Of a stretch of DNA of 64,000 nt, positions 16,544-24,596 are shown piece after piece; within the stretch, counting starts at the first letter, position 1; each line of letters begins with the position of its first letter. Under the pieces are notes generated by a model. The model did not search any database and had not been told where the DNA came from. It saw nothing but the letters and a program-made list of their open reading frames with translations. Origin of the DNA: Paenibacillus sp. FSL K6-1096 (lineage in GTDB: Bacteria > Bacillota > Bacilli > Paenibacillales > Paenibacillaceae); the NCBI RefSeq assembly GCF_037977055.1, contig NZ_CP150274.1, positions 5,642,001 to 5,706,000 on the forward strand. The letters run 5' to 3'. The position numbers and the translations under genes were made by a program.

Positions 16544-17523
16544 CCAGCTATTATCCGCCAATCTCCTATACGGTGCCGCCGTCCGAAGACGGCTGGCTGC
16601 TGAAGACCATTCTGCAGAAGCGGATGGAGGTCTCCCGCAAGCTGCTGTCCAAGCTCAAATTAACGGACCTTGGCATTACCCTGAACGGCGAGCGCGTCTA
16701 TATCAGTGTCAAGGTCAGCAGCGGGGATCTGGTGCAGATCCGCATGGAGGAGGAGACGTCTGAGGATATTCTGCCGCAGCCGATCCCCTTCGAGATTCTG
16801 TATGAGGACGGGCATCTGCTCGTTGTGAATAAGGCTGCGGGGATGATTGTCCATCCGACCCACGGCCATTATACCGAGACGCTGGCGAACGGAGTCGTTC
16901 ATTACTGGGTGGAGAAGGGCGAGCGGGTCCGCTTCCGCCCGGTCCACCGGCTGGACCAGGAGACCTCCGGGGTGCTGGTCATCGCCAAGGACCCGTACAG
17001 CCATCAGCTGATCTCCGAGCAGATGATCGCCGGCACCGTGGACAAGCGGTATACCGCGTTCGTGCACGGCGTGCCCGCTCAACCCCGCGGCGATATCGAC
17101 GGTCCGATCGACCGCGATCCGCTGGAGCCGCATCGGCGGATTGTGACGCCGGAGGGCTATCCCTCCCTGACCCGGTACGAGGTCAAGGAGGTCTATGCCG
17201 GGGCAGCTTCGCGCGTAGAGCTGAAGCTGGAGACCGGGCGCACCCACCAGATCCGGGTGCACATGGGCTCCATCGGCTGCCCGCTGATCGGTGACGGCAT
17301 GTACCGTCACCCGCTTTATGGGCAGCCGGGGTCGGCGCAGCTCGCGGGGATCGCCGGGCTGGACGGGCTGGTGCCGCGCCAGGCGCTGCATGCGGCGCGG
17401 CTGTCCCTCCGGCACCCGGTTACCGGGGCCGATCTGGTGTTTGAAGCGCCGCTGCCGCCTGATCTGGCGCGGCTGGAGGAGAAGCTCCGTCAGGCGGCAG
17501 GGGAAGCGCCGGGCATGTCCTGA
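16540..17523 (+). CDS. RluA/RluD-family pseudouridine synthase
   Basis: 327 residues, start overlapping the preceding stop by four bases. An N-terminal S4-like region (about 20-75: MEVSRKLLSKLKLTDLGITL) is followed by the catalytic domain with HRLDQETSGVLVIAKD, containing the catalytic aspartate, and the RNA-binding block LETGRTHQIRVHM. It isomerises uridines in rRNA or tRNA; the exact site cannot be deduced. Pairing with a corrinoid adenosyltransferase looks like an operon of convenience. Confidence 0.9.
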   Translation: MTSYYPPISYTVPPSEDGWLLKTILQKRMEVSRKLLSKLKLTDLGITLNGERVYISVKVSSGDLVQIRMEEETSEDILPQPIPFEILYEDGHLLVVNKAAGMIVHPTHGHYTETLANGVVHYWVEKGERVRFRPVHRLDQETSGVLVIAKDPYSHQLISEQMIAGTVDKRYTAFVHGVPAQPRGDIDGPIDRDPLEPHRRIVTPEGYPSLTRYEVKEVYAGAASRVELKLETGRTHQIRVHMGSIGCPLIGDGMYRHPLYGQPGSAQLAGIAGLDGLVPRQALHAARLSLRHPVTGADLVFEAPLPPDLARLEEKLRQAAGEAPGMS

Positions 17524-17601
17524 CCGCAGCTGTTATCTGCATCAGCCCCGAACGCTAATAGTTACCCGGCCGCCACCGCTGGAGCGCATCAGCAGTCTAA
17601 T

Positions 17602-17783
17602 AAGTGCCAGGCTGCACTTAATTTCAGCTATATAACGTCTTCGCGGCAAGCAAGTGGAAAAAGTACAATTAATATTGCCCCATACTCCAGAAAGTAACGC
17701 TTGTTCACGATTTAAGTGCCGGAAATCCAACTAATTTCACCGACGAGCCGATTTGGGAAGGATTAGTTGTACAATTTCCACTT
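17602..17783. repeat. Cluster of four degenerate ~27-base intergenic repeats, last one inverted
   Basis: The 379-base gap after the RluA gene holds four related units beginning AAGTG: 17602-17628, 17652-17673, 17714-17740 and, inverted, 17762-17783. The second and fourth form an inverted repeat of 22 bases with three mismatches, sharing AAGTGGAAA, GTACAA and TAAT. The first and third share AAGTGCC, GG and TAATTTCA. No ORF or protein-coding signal was seen. It could be a remnant of a miniature mobile or REP-like family. Confidence 0.6.
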
Positions 17784-17902
17784 ACTAATGTTGGTCGGCT
17801 AATAGCCGGCACTATGCAGAAGACCCAGTCAACGAATTAACGGGCAGTGACAGCCACTATAATTAGCATCACTGCTTCATTTTATAGTCCAAGGAGGAAC
17901 CG

Positions 17903-18268
17903 ATGAGCAACCTGAAGGTTTATCAATATCCGAAATGCAGCACCTGCCGCAGCGCAGTGAAATGGCTGAAGGAGCAGGGGCATGAGCTTACGCTTCAGCA
18001 CATCGCCGAGCAGCCCCCTACAGTGGAGGAGCTGCGCGAGCTGGTGAAGCATAGCGGGCTGCCGCTGAAGAAGTTTTTTAATACGAGCGGTGAGGTCTAT
18101 AGAGAGCTTGGTCTGAAGGATAAACTGGCGGACCTCAGCGAGGACGAGCAGCTTGCGCTGCTGTCCGGGAACGGGATGCTGATCAAGCGTCCGGTCGTCA
18201 GCGACGGCAAGCAGGTTACGGTTGGTTTTCAGGCCGGACAGTATGACGAAGTATGGGGCCGCGCTTAA
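17903..18268 (+). CDS. ArsC/Spx/MgsR-family thioredoxin-fold protein
   Basis: 121 residues, AAGGAGG upstream. The ArsC/Spx fold has the redox motif CSTC after YQYPK and the conserved LKKFFNTSGEVYRELGLK block; RPVV near residue 94 corresponds to the conserved cis-proline region. It lacks the clear residues that would mark true Spx, and is nearest in look to YusI/YffB-like proteins, whose role is undefined; arsenate reduction is unproven. Single gene. Confidence 0.82.
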   Translation: MSNLKVYQYPKCSTCRSAVKWLKEQGHELTLQHIAEQPPTVEELRELVKHSGLPLKKFFNTSGEVYRELGLKDKLADLSEDEQLALLSGNGMLIKRPVVSDGKQVTVGFQAGQYDEVWGRA

Positions 18269-18314
18269 GGCGAGCCTTCGCAACATTATATATGAATGAC
18301 AAGGAGAGGTTCAC

Positions 18315-19256
18315 ATGAGCACAGGTACAGAAACGAAGAGCCGGGTTATGATTGTCGATGGAATGGCTCTGCTGTTCCGGGCTTTTTATGCTACCTCTTA
18401 TGGAGGATATATCCGCAAGACCCGCGACGGGCTGCCGACGAATGCGGTGTACGGCTTCTTGCAGTATTTCTTCGATGCGGTCAGCACATTCGAGCCTACA
18501 CATGTCGTCTGCTGCTGGGATATGGGCAAGGGCACCTTCCGCACGGAGAAGTATGACGGCTACAAATCGAACCGCATCGACGCGCCGCTGGAGCTGATTC
18601 CGCAGTTTGATCTGGTGAAGGAGGTCGTCGCCGAGCTGGGCGTTCCGAACATTGGACTTGCCGGGTATGAGGCAGATGACTGCATCGGCACCCTGGCGTC
18701 CTGCTACAGCGGGGAGTCGGAGGTGTATATTCTTACCGGCGACCACGATATGCTTCAGCTGGTGAATGACAGTGTTAAGGTCGTGATTATGAAAAAAGGC
18801 CGCTCCAACTACAAGGTCTACGACCCGGCTGAGCTGCTTGCGGAACGGGGGCTTACGCCTGCGCAGGTGATCGACCTGAAGGGCTTCATGGGCGATACCA
18901 GCGACAATTATCCCGGCGTGAAGGGGATCGGGGAGAAGACAGCCACGAAGCTGCTGACCGAATACGGTACAGTGGAAGGCGTGATCGAGAATCTTCACCT
19001 CCTGCCCAAGGGCGTCCGCGCTAAGATTGAAGCAGACCTCGATATGCTCCACCTTTCCCGCGAGCTGGCCGAGATCCGCTGTGATGTACCGGTCGTCTGT
19101 GAGCTGGCCGAATGTCTCTGGGCGCTGCAGCGGGATACGGCCGCACGCAAATTCCAGGAGCTGGAGTTCGGCAGCCTGCTGCATCTGATCGGCGGAATCG
19201 CCGAGACGCGGGATGACCGGGGCATCGTGCAGATTGAGCTTGGAGATCTAGGCTAA
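18315..19256 (+). CDS. 5'-3' exonuclease (PolA N-domain-like, YpcP-type)
   Basis: 313 residues, AAGGAGAGG upstream. Flap-endonuclease family: metal-binding residues occur in IVDGMALLFRAFYA, YEADDCIG, TGDHDMLQLV and MGDTSDNYPGVKGIGEKTA (helix-hairpin-helix). It lacks polymerase and 3'-5' exonuclease domains, as in the stand-alone B. subtilis YpcP, which takes part in RNA primer removal and repair. Monocistronic with a strong terminator. Confidence 0.9.
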   Translation: MSTGTETKSRVMIVDGMALLFRAFYATSYGGYIRKTRDGLPTNAVYGFLQYFFDAVSTFEPTHVVCCWDMGKGTFRTEKYDGYKSNRIDAPLELIPQFDLVKEVVAELGVPNIGLAGYEADDCIGTLASCYSGESEVYILTGDHDMLQLVNDSVKVVIMKKGRSNYKVYDPAELLAERGLTPAQVIDLKGFMGDTSDNYPGVKGIGEKTATKLLTEYGTVEGVIENLHLLPKGVRAKIEADLDMLHLSRELAEIRCDVPVVCELAECLWALQRDTAARKFQELEFGSLLHLIGGIAETRDDRGIVQIELGDLG

Positions 19257-19282
19257 ACCGTATAATTGGGCAAAAGAACCGG

Positions 19283-19318
19283 AAAACCCCCTGCGCAAAA
19301 GCTGCGTAAGGGGGTTTT
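19283..19318 (+). terminator. Bidirectional terminator
   Basis: AAAACCCCC / GGGGGTTTT stem (19283-19291 with 19310-19318) between converging genes. Confidence 0.85.
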
Positions 19319-19375
19319 GGCGTGGGCGCAGTTTGACGTAACCGTGCAGATCATAAACTGCGGGCTGCTCCCTTT

Positions 19376-19789
19376 TCAGATGATAATTCCGTCGCAATGA
19401 TCGATCTCATGCTGGATGACCTGTGCGGCAAATCCGGTAAAGCTGTCCCGGTGCTTTTTGAAAGAATAGTCGTAATACTCTACTTCAATGTAGTCATAGC
19501 GCTTCGCCGGGCGTACGCCTTCAAGCGACAGGCAGCCTTCCTCCGTCTCGTAGGGGCGGGCGCGTTTGGTAATTACCGGATTAATCATGGGGATCGTCAG
19601 CTTCTGCTGGATACGGATGGCGATGATCCGTTTGTTGACGCCGATCATGTTCGCAGCCATGCCGACACAGCGGTCGGAGTTGGCGTTCAGGGTCTCAACC
19701 AGATCCCATAACACAAGCAGATCCTTTTCCGTTGCCGGTTCGGATTTTTGGCTGAGCAGCGTGATGTTTTTGTTAATAGGTTTAATCAT
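19376..19789 (-). CDS. Peptide-deformylase-family protein, motif 1 altered
   Basis: 137 residues from the ATG whose GGAG lies six bases upstream; a start 13 codons earlier is possible but has no such site. Metal ligands are all present: C86 in EGCLS and H127/H131 in QHEIDH with the catalytic Glu128. Motif 1, normally G-x-G-x-A-A-x-Q, reads GMAANM: the conserved Gln is Met48. The protein is shorter than housekeeping Def. Such variants occur in Firmicutes next to a normal Def; whether they deformylate nascent proteins is uncertain. Confidence 0.82.
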   Translation of the reverse strand: MIKPINKNITLLSQKSEPATEKDLLVLWDLVETLNANSDRCVGMAANMIGVNKRIIAIRIQQKLTIPMINPVITKRARPYETEEGCLSLEGVRPAKRYDYIEVEYYDYSFKKHRDSFTGFAAQVIQHEIDHCDGIII

Positions 19790-19937
19790 CGTATTCTCCA
19801 TTGTGTGTTGGTTTGGTGCGTTCATCATATCATTTTTGCCGGAGAAGAGTAAATGTGAAGGGGAGGTGTTCAGCGGAAGATAAGGATTGACGAACCGGAG
19901 GTTGCCTGACTATAATATTAATATAAGTATTAAATGA

Positions 19938-19952
19938 TTAATAATTATATTA
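19938..19952 (+). promoter_or_regulatory. Candidate operator of the arabinofuranosidase gene
   Basis: TTAATAATTATATTA, 25 bases before the start codon. The identical 15-mer occurs 34 bases upstream of the ArsR-like regulator gene (22975-22989). Both lie in AT-rich promoter regions; shared control is inference. Confidence 0.5.
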
Positions 19953-19977
19953 ACTTAAAGAGGAGCGTTAACTTCCA

Positions 19978-21471
19978 ATGGCAGAACGTATTGTACTGAA
20001 CGCAGACATCCGCAAAGGTAAGATTGACCGCAACATCTACGGACATTTCGCTGAGCATCTGGGACGTTGTATCTATGAAGGCATCTGGGTCGGCGAAGAT
20101 TCCCCTATTCCGAACACCAAGGGTATCCGTAACGACGTAGTGGAAGCGCTTAAGGAAATGAAGATTCCGGTATTGCGCTGGCCGGGCGGCTGCTTCGCTG
20201 ATGAATATCACTGGAAAGACGGCATTGGCCCGAGCGAAGAGCGCAAACGGATGATCAACACCCACTGGGGCGGTGCAGTAGAGAACAACCACTTCGGTAC
20301 GCATGAATTCATGCTGCTCTGCGAGATGCTGGGCTGCGAGCCGTATATCAACGGCAATGTCGGCAGCGGAACGGTACAGGAGATGTCCGAGTGGGTGGAA
20401 TATCTGACCTTTAACGGAATCTCGCCGATGGCTGAGCTGCGTCAGAAGAACGGCCAGGAGGATGCCTGGAGCGTGAAGTATTTTGGCGTGGGGAATGAGA
20501 ACTGGGGCTGCGGCGGTAACATGCGTCCTGAGTATTATGCCGACCTGTACCGCCAATATCAGACTTACGTGCGCAACTACGGGGACAACAAGATTCACCG
20601 GATCGCGTGCGGCGCGAATGCCGATGACTACAACTGGACTGAAGTGCTGATGCGTGAAGCCACCCGCTTCATGGATTCGATCACCCTGCACTACTACACG
20701 CTGCCTACATCCGACTGGAACCACAAGGGCGCAGCTACCGGCTTTGAAACCGGCGAGTATTTCAATACCTTGAAGAAGGCGCTGTTCATGGATGAGCTGG
20801 TGACCCGCCATATCGCCATTATGGACAAGTACGATCCTGAGAAAAGAGTCGGCCTGATCGTTGACGAGTGGGGCACCTGGTACGATGTTGAGCCGGGCAC
20901 GAACCCTGGCTTCCTCTACCAGCAGAACACGATCCGCGACGCGCTGGTTGCCGGCCTGACCCTGAATATCTTCCACAAGCACAGCGACCGTGTGCGGATG
21001 GCGAACATTGCCCAGACCGTGAACGTGCTGCAGGCTGTCATTCTGACCGAAGGCGAGAAAATGCTTCTGACGCCAACCTACCATGTATTCAACATGTACA
21101 AGGTGCACCAGGATGCAGAACTGCTTGATCTGACGATCGACAGCCCGGTATACAGCTATGACGGTGTAGAGATTCCTGAAGTATCTGCATCCGCTTCTGT
21201 AACCGCAGAAGGCATAATCCATGTCAGCCTGTGCAACCTGAACCATGCGGCATCCGCAACCCTGCCATTGGAGCTGCGCGGACTGGCTGGCCAGGCTGAA
21301 GTTAGCGGGGCTACCCTGGCTGGAGCTTCTATCGATGCTCATAATACCTTTGAGCAGCCGGAAGCAGTAAAACCGCAAGCATTCAGTGCCTTCAAGCTTG
21401 AAGGGGATACACTGACGGTAGAGCTGCCTCCAATGTCGGTAACGGTTCTGGAAATCACTCCGAAGGCGTAA
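19978..21471 (+). CDS. abfA: Alpha-L-arabinofuranosidase, GH51
   Basis: 497 residues, AAAGAGGAG upstream. GH51 (beta/alpha)8 barrel with acid/base E174 in GNENWG and nucleophile E297 in VDEWGTW, plus a C-terminal beta-sandwich typical of the family. Early motif IYGHFAEHLGRCIYEGIW is diagnostic. No signal peptide, so it acts in the cytoplasm on imported arabino-oligosaccharides, releasing L-arabinose. No transporter or araABD gene is adjacent. Probably controlled by the ArsR-like regulator at 22023 through the shared upstream element. Confidence 0.95.
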   Translation: MAERIVLNADIRKGKIDRNIYGHFAEHLGRCIYEGIWVGEDSPIPNTKGIRNDVVEALKEMKIPVLRWPGGCFADEYHWKDGIGPSEERKRMINTHWGGAVENNHFGTHEFMLLCEMLGCEPYINGNVGSGTVQEMSEWVEYLTFNGISPMAELRQKNGQEDAWSVKYFGVGNENWGCGGNMRPEYYADLYRQYQTYVRNYGDNKIHRIACGANADDYNWTEVLMREATRFMDSITLHYYTLPTSDWNHKGAATGFETGEYFNTLKKALFMDELVTRHIAIMDKYDPEKRVGLIVDEWGTWYDVEPGTNPGFLYQQNTIRDALVAGLTLNIFHKHSDRVRMANIAQTVNVLQAVILTEGEKMLLTPTYHVFNMYKVHQDAELLDLTIDSPVYSYDGVEIPEVSASASVTAEGIIHVSLCNLNHAASATLPLELRGLAGQAEVSGATLAGASIDAHNTFEQPEAVKPQAFSAFKLEGDTLTVELPPMSVTVLEITPKA

Positions 21472-21481
21472 GGCACGCAGG

Positions 21482-21757
21482 ATGACAACCACTTCAACCT
21501 GCAAGGGCTGCCGGGAGGAGTACAAAGTCACGGAAGCACAGATTGCCCGGATTCTGGCCTCCTCCATGTTCAATCCCGGCAATTCGGCTTCCGACGAGGT
21601 CTATGCCGAGCGGCTGGCGATCTGCGGGACCTGCCCGAAGCTGCAGGATGGCGTGACCTGCACGGCCTGCGGCTGTATCATCCCCGTAGTTGCCCGGCTG
21701 AAGGCCCGCAGCTGTCCGCTGCCGGGCGGCGGCAAGTGGCAGCCGGTGGCGGAATAA
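21482..21757 (+). CDS. Small Cys-rich DUF6171-like protein
   Basis: 91 residues beginning 11 bases after the arabinofuranosidase gene, with no obvious separate ribosome site beyond AGGCACGCAGG. Cysteines are arranged as CKGC near the N-terminus and CGTC, CTAC-GC and SCP toward the C-terminus, a layout that suggests metal binding, probably zinc. It fits the DUF6171 pattern as I recall it; function unknown. Probably co-transcribed with abfA by read-through. Confidence 0.65.
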   Translation: MTTTSTCKGCREEYKVTEAQIARILASSMFNPGNSASDEVYAERLAICGTCPKLQDGVTCTACGCIIPVVARLKARSCPLPGGGKWQPVAE

Positions 21758-21826
21758 CGGAGGCCGGGCGAAATAGATAGGCCGGAAGCCACTCTTGCCA
21801 TAAGATAAGAGACGGATTGATCACCA

Positions 21827-21873
21827 AAAGCACCCCCAACCTGCACAATGCGGCGGTTGGGGGTGCTTTTTTT
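21827..21873 (+). terminator. Strong terminator after abfA unit
   Basis: 15-bp stem AAAGCACCCCCAACC / GGTTGGGGGTGCTTT (21827-21841 with 21855-21869) and T-run. Confidence 0.92.
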
Positions 21874-22022
21874 GCGTTGAGGAGGAGAGGGGGGAATGGG
21901 CTGGATGAGGAGGGAGGAGCACTAGTGCACCAGAATTCGGCATACGTACCCCTCAACTCTCATCCACCATATACTGACCTACCCAGCACAGGTTTTATCT
22001 CACGGCCTGCCTAACACATGCG

Positions 22023-22940
22023 CTACCCTTCCCCGCCATCCGTATAGAACAGCTCAAACACCAGATCCTCGTTGTAATTGCCGAAGCCTTTGCCGAACAG
22101 GGTAAGGCCGCCGATATGCACGGCGTCTTCTTCAACCGCGAGCCTGAAGGTCCATTGCTTGTTGCGGATGCCGACCTGGTCCAGCGTAACGTCCGAGAGC
22201 TTCTGTCCGTCCATGAACGTGCCGGCCGGCGTGATCCGCAGCTGCTTCAAAAGACCGTACTGGTTAGTAAGCGCCGGCCACCAGGCCGGGGTGTATTTGC
22301 CCGGACTGTCCCCGTAATCGCCGGGGCTTGTCCAGAAGCCGAGCGGCTGCCCGTTCAGGGTGAAGCTGATGTCGGAGGGCCAGTTGTTGTTGATCGAGGG
22401 CGCTTCCGAAGCAATCTCCATCGTGATGGCCAGCTCCTCCGGCTTCTGGCTGGACAGCAGGAAGTTCGGGATTTTGTACTCCACGAAGCCCTTGCCGAAC
22501 CAGAGAATACCGGCATTCATCCGCTCCTGGTCCCAGAAATAACGGGGATCGTCGAAGTTGCCGATGACCCGCTCTGTCGTGGACAGTCCGCAGGTAGGCT
22601 CAATCTGGAAGTCGGAATAATGTCCGACCGGAATCTCTTTGCGGTGGGCTCTGCGCTGCTCGCGGGCCTGGCCGGGAAAAATAATCTCCGCCCGGTCGGC
22701 GGCGAGTGTGCAGATCTTCTGCAGGCCGCTTTTGCCGGGAGCCATATGGCTGCGGATCAGTCCGGCCGCTTCGAGCTTGCGCACATGCATCGTCATAATC
22801 GCGCTGCTGAGCTTCAGGGCTGCGGCCAGTTCCTTCACGTTCATCGGCTTATCGGACAACAGGCGCAGCATATGCAGGCGGACCGCACTGGATAAGGCTT
22901 CGTACACGGGCAGAGATTGTTCGGTTAAGTCTAGTTTCAT
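22023..22940 (-). CDS. ArsR-like transcriptional regulator with C-terminal effector domain
   Basis: 305 residues, GGAGG upstream of the minus-strand ATG. Residues 10-80 form a winged helix of the ArsR type (VRLHMLRLLSDKPMNVKELAAALKLSSAIMTMHVRKLEAAGLI). The remaining 220 residues are a beta-rich domain (WFGKGFVEYKIPNFLL, LFGKGFGNYNEDLVF) with two similar WFGKG/LFGKG halves that look like a duplicated sugar-sensing or dimerisation module. Family members with this layout are found beside glycosidase genes. Its own upstream region and that of abfA share a 15-bp element, suggesting autoregulation plus control of abfA. Confidence 0.8.
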   Translation of the reverse strand: MKLDLTEQSLPVYEALSSAVRLHMLRLLSDKPMNVKELAAALKLSSAIMTMHVRKLEAAGLIRSHMAPGKSGLQKICTLAADRAEIIFPGQAREQRRAHRKEIPVGHYSDFQIEPTCGLSTTERVIGNFDDPRYFWDQERMNAGILWFGKGFVEYKIPNFLLSSQKPEELAITMEIASEAPSINNNWPSDISFTLNGQPLGFWTSPGDYGDSPGKYTPAWWPALTNQYGLLKQLRITPAGTFMDGQKLSDVTLDQVGIRNKQWTFRLAVEEDAVHIGGLTLFGKGFGNYNEDLVFELFYTDGGEG

Positions 22941-22974
22941 AGGAGGCCTCCACGTTCAGCTTCAGGTTATATAG

Positions 22975-22989
22975 TTAATAATTATATTA
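22975..22989 (-). promoter_or_regulatory. Candidate operator of the ArsR-like regulator
   Basis: TTAATAATTATATTA on the plus strand, identical to 19938-19952, placed 34 bases before the regulator start. Confidence 0.5.
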
Positions 22990-23096
22990 CTCATATGAAC
23001 TTTCTACAAGCAAATCAGGACCGGAACCCGGCATTCCAATTTATATCACAGACAGGCTATATATGCTTCGCTATGATGTAGGGAGAATTAGCGCGA

Positions 23097-23263
23097 ACAA
23101 GGTGCTCTAGCCGTAACCGGTAAGAGATAACAGGGAATCGGGTGCAACTCCCGAGCGGTCCCGCCACTGTAAGGAAGAGCTGAGCTTCATGAGGTCACTC
23201 GGGGAATCCCGGGGAAGACGAGGCCGTCAGCGCTTGTATTCCAAGCCAGGAGACCTACCTTGT
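23097..23263 (+). ncRNA. Cobalamin riboswitch (aptamer)
   Basis: Closing stem ACAAGGT (23097-23103) / ACCTTGT (23257-23263). The B12-box elements are clear: CAGGGAATC with GGTGCAACTCCC, CCGCCACTGTAA, and the 3' block AAGCCAGGAGACCTACC. A -10 like TATGAT (23072-23077) lies just upstream. It should shut off the cobalt-uptake and cobalamin genes when adenosylcobalamin is plentiful. Confidence 0.95.
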
Positions 23264-23474
23264 ATACGCACACCACGACTCTACGCGGATAGGAGCGGTG
23301 TACGGATAGGTTCAGAAGAAGAGGCGTTCTGCCCAGAAGAACCGGAGAAGTCTTGCTATTGAGCAAGAGCGGAATACGCAGAAGAGACGTTCAAGCCCGG
23401 GAGGGCAGAGCGGCGTTCTGCTTCCGTCCGGCTGAAGGCGGCACACGCTATCGGATTTGCCTGCGTACATGCAC

Positions 23475-23501
23475 TCCCACTCTTATAGGGTGGGATTTTT
23501 T
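23475..23501 (+). terminator. Expression-platform terminator of the cobalamin riboswitch
   Basis: TCCCACTC TTATA GGGTGGGA stem-loop followed by TTTTTT, 38 bases before cbiM. The 210 bases between aptamer and terminator are unusually long and carry no gene. Confidence 0.75.
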
Positions 23502-23538
23502 GTGGACTGAAATCTGATAAGAACCTGGAGGCTGACAA

Positions 23539-24303
23539 ATGAAAAAACACAGAAATTGGAGCTTGGCGGCACTGGTGGCCGGATTCACCGTGTACTTTAT
23601 GCTGAATGAGCCGGGGACTGCCCGGGCCATGCATATTATGGAAGGGTTCCTGCCGGTCGGCTGGGCCGTGTTCTGGTGGGCGGCGTTTATCCCGTTTTTT
23701 GTGCTCGGCATCATCAGGCTGCGGGCGATGACCCGCGAGAACCCGGAGCTGAAGCTGCTGCTGGGTCTGGCCGGAGCATTCACCTTCGTCCTCTCGGCAC
23801 TCAAAATGCCCTCCGTCACCGGAAGCAGCTCCCATCCCACCGGCACCGGACTTGGCGCTGTGATGCTGGGGCCGCTGCCGATGGGCGTGCTCGGCTCGAT
23901 TGTACTCCTGTTTCAGGCGCTGCTGCTGGCGCATGGCGGGATTACCACACTGGGAGCCAATGCGTTCTCGATGGCGGTGGCGGGTCCTTTTGCCGGATAT
24001 GCCGTGTATAAGCTGATGATGAGGCTGCCCGACCGCGAGAAGCTGGCCTTGTTCTGTGCCGCAGCGGTGGCGGACCTGAGTACCTATGTGGTGACATCTT
24101 TTCAGCTTGCGGTGGCGTTTCCGGCGGCGGATGGCGGTGTGCTGGCGTCTTTTCTGAAATTCGGGGGAATCTTCGCCGTGACCCAGGTCCCGCTGGCGGT
24201 CAGCGAAGGGCTGCTGACGGTGCTGCTGTGGAACTGGCTGAAATCGTACAGCCCGAATGAGCTGTCGCTGCTGAAGCGCAAGGTGAACGGAGGTAGAGCC
24301 TAA
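23539..24303 (+). CDS. cbiM: Cobalt ECF transporter S component CbiM
   Basis: 254 residues. After an N-terminal hydrophobic segment, the metal-binding N-terminus follows as MHIMEGFLP (residues 31-39): once the leader is removed, the amino group, His32 and nearby atoms bind cobalt. Six or seven membrane segments follow, with SSSHPTGTGLG typical of CbiM. It is the substrate-capture component of CbiMNQO. Starts the riboswitch-controlled operon and overlaps cbiN by one base. Confidence 0.95.
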   Translation: MKKHRNWSLAALVAGFTVYFMLNEPGTARAMHIMEGFLPVGWAVFWWAAFIPFFVLGIIRLRAMTRENPELKLLLGLAGAFTFVLSALKMPSVTGSSSHPTGTGLGAVMLGPLPMGVLGSIVLLFQALLLAHGGITTLGANAFSMAVAGPFAGYAVYKLMMRLPDREKLALFCAAAVADLSTYVVTSFQLAVAFPAADGGVLASFLKFGGIFAVTQVPLAVSEGLLTVLLWNWLKSYSPNELSLLKRKVNGGRA

Positions 24304-24596
24304 TGAGCAATAAATTGAAAAACGGGTTAATGCTGCTGGGCGTCGTCCTGCTAGTTGTTCTGCCGCTGCTGCTGGTCAATGGGGAGTTCGGCGGAGCCGA
24401 CGATGCAGCCGAGGGCGTGATCACGGAGATGAATCCGGACTACAAGCCCTGGTTCAAGCCGCTGACGGAGCTGCCCGGGGAGACGGAGAGTATGCTGTTC
24501 GCGCTGCAGGCGGCGATTGGCGCCGGAGTCATCGGTTATACCGTGGGGCTGCTCAAGGGGAGACAGGGCGCGAAGAAGCAGATTGGCAGCAAGTGA
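24303..24596 (+). CDS. cbiN: Cobalt transporter component CbiN
   Basis: 97 residues: TM1 at about 7-26, an extracellular loop with the conserved FGGADDAAEGVI and PWFKPLTELPGETESMLFALQA, and TM2 at about 68-86. CbiN assists metal loading of CbiM. Start overlaps the cbiM stop (TAATG); its end overlaps cbiQ. Confidence 0.93.
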   Translation: MSNKLKNGLMLLGVVLLVVLPLLLVNGEFGGADDAAEGVITEMNPDYKPWFKPLTELPGETESMLFALQAAIGAGVIGYTVGLLKGRQGAKKQIGSK

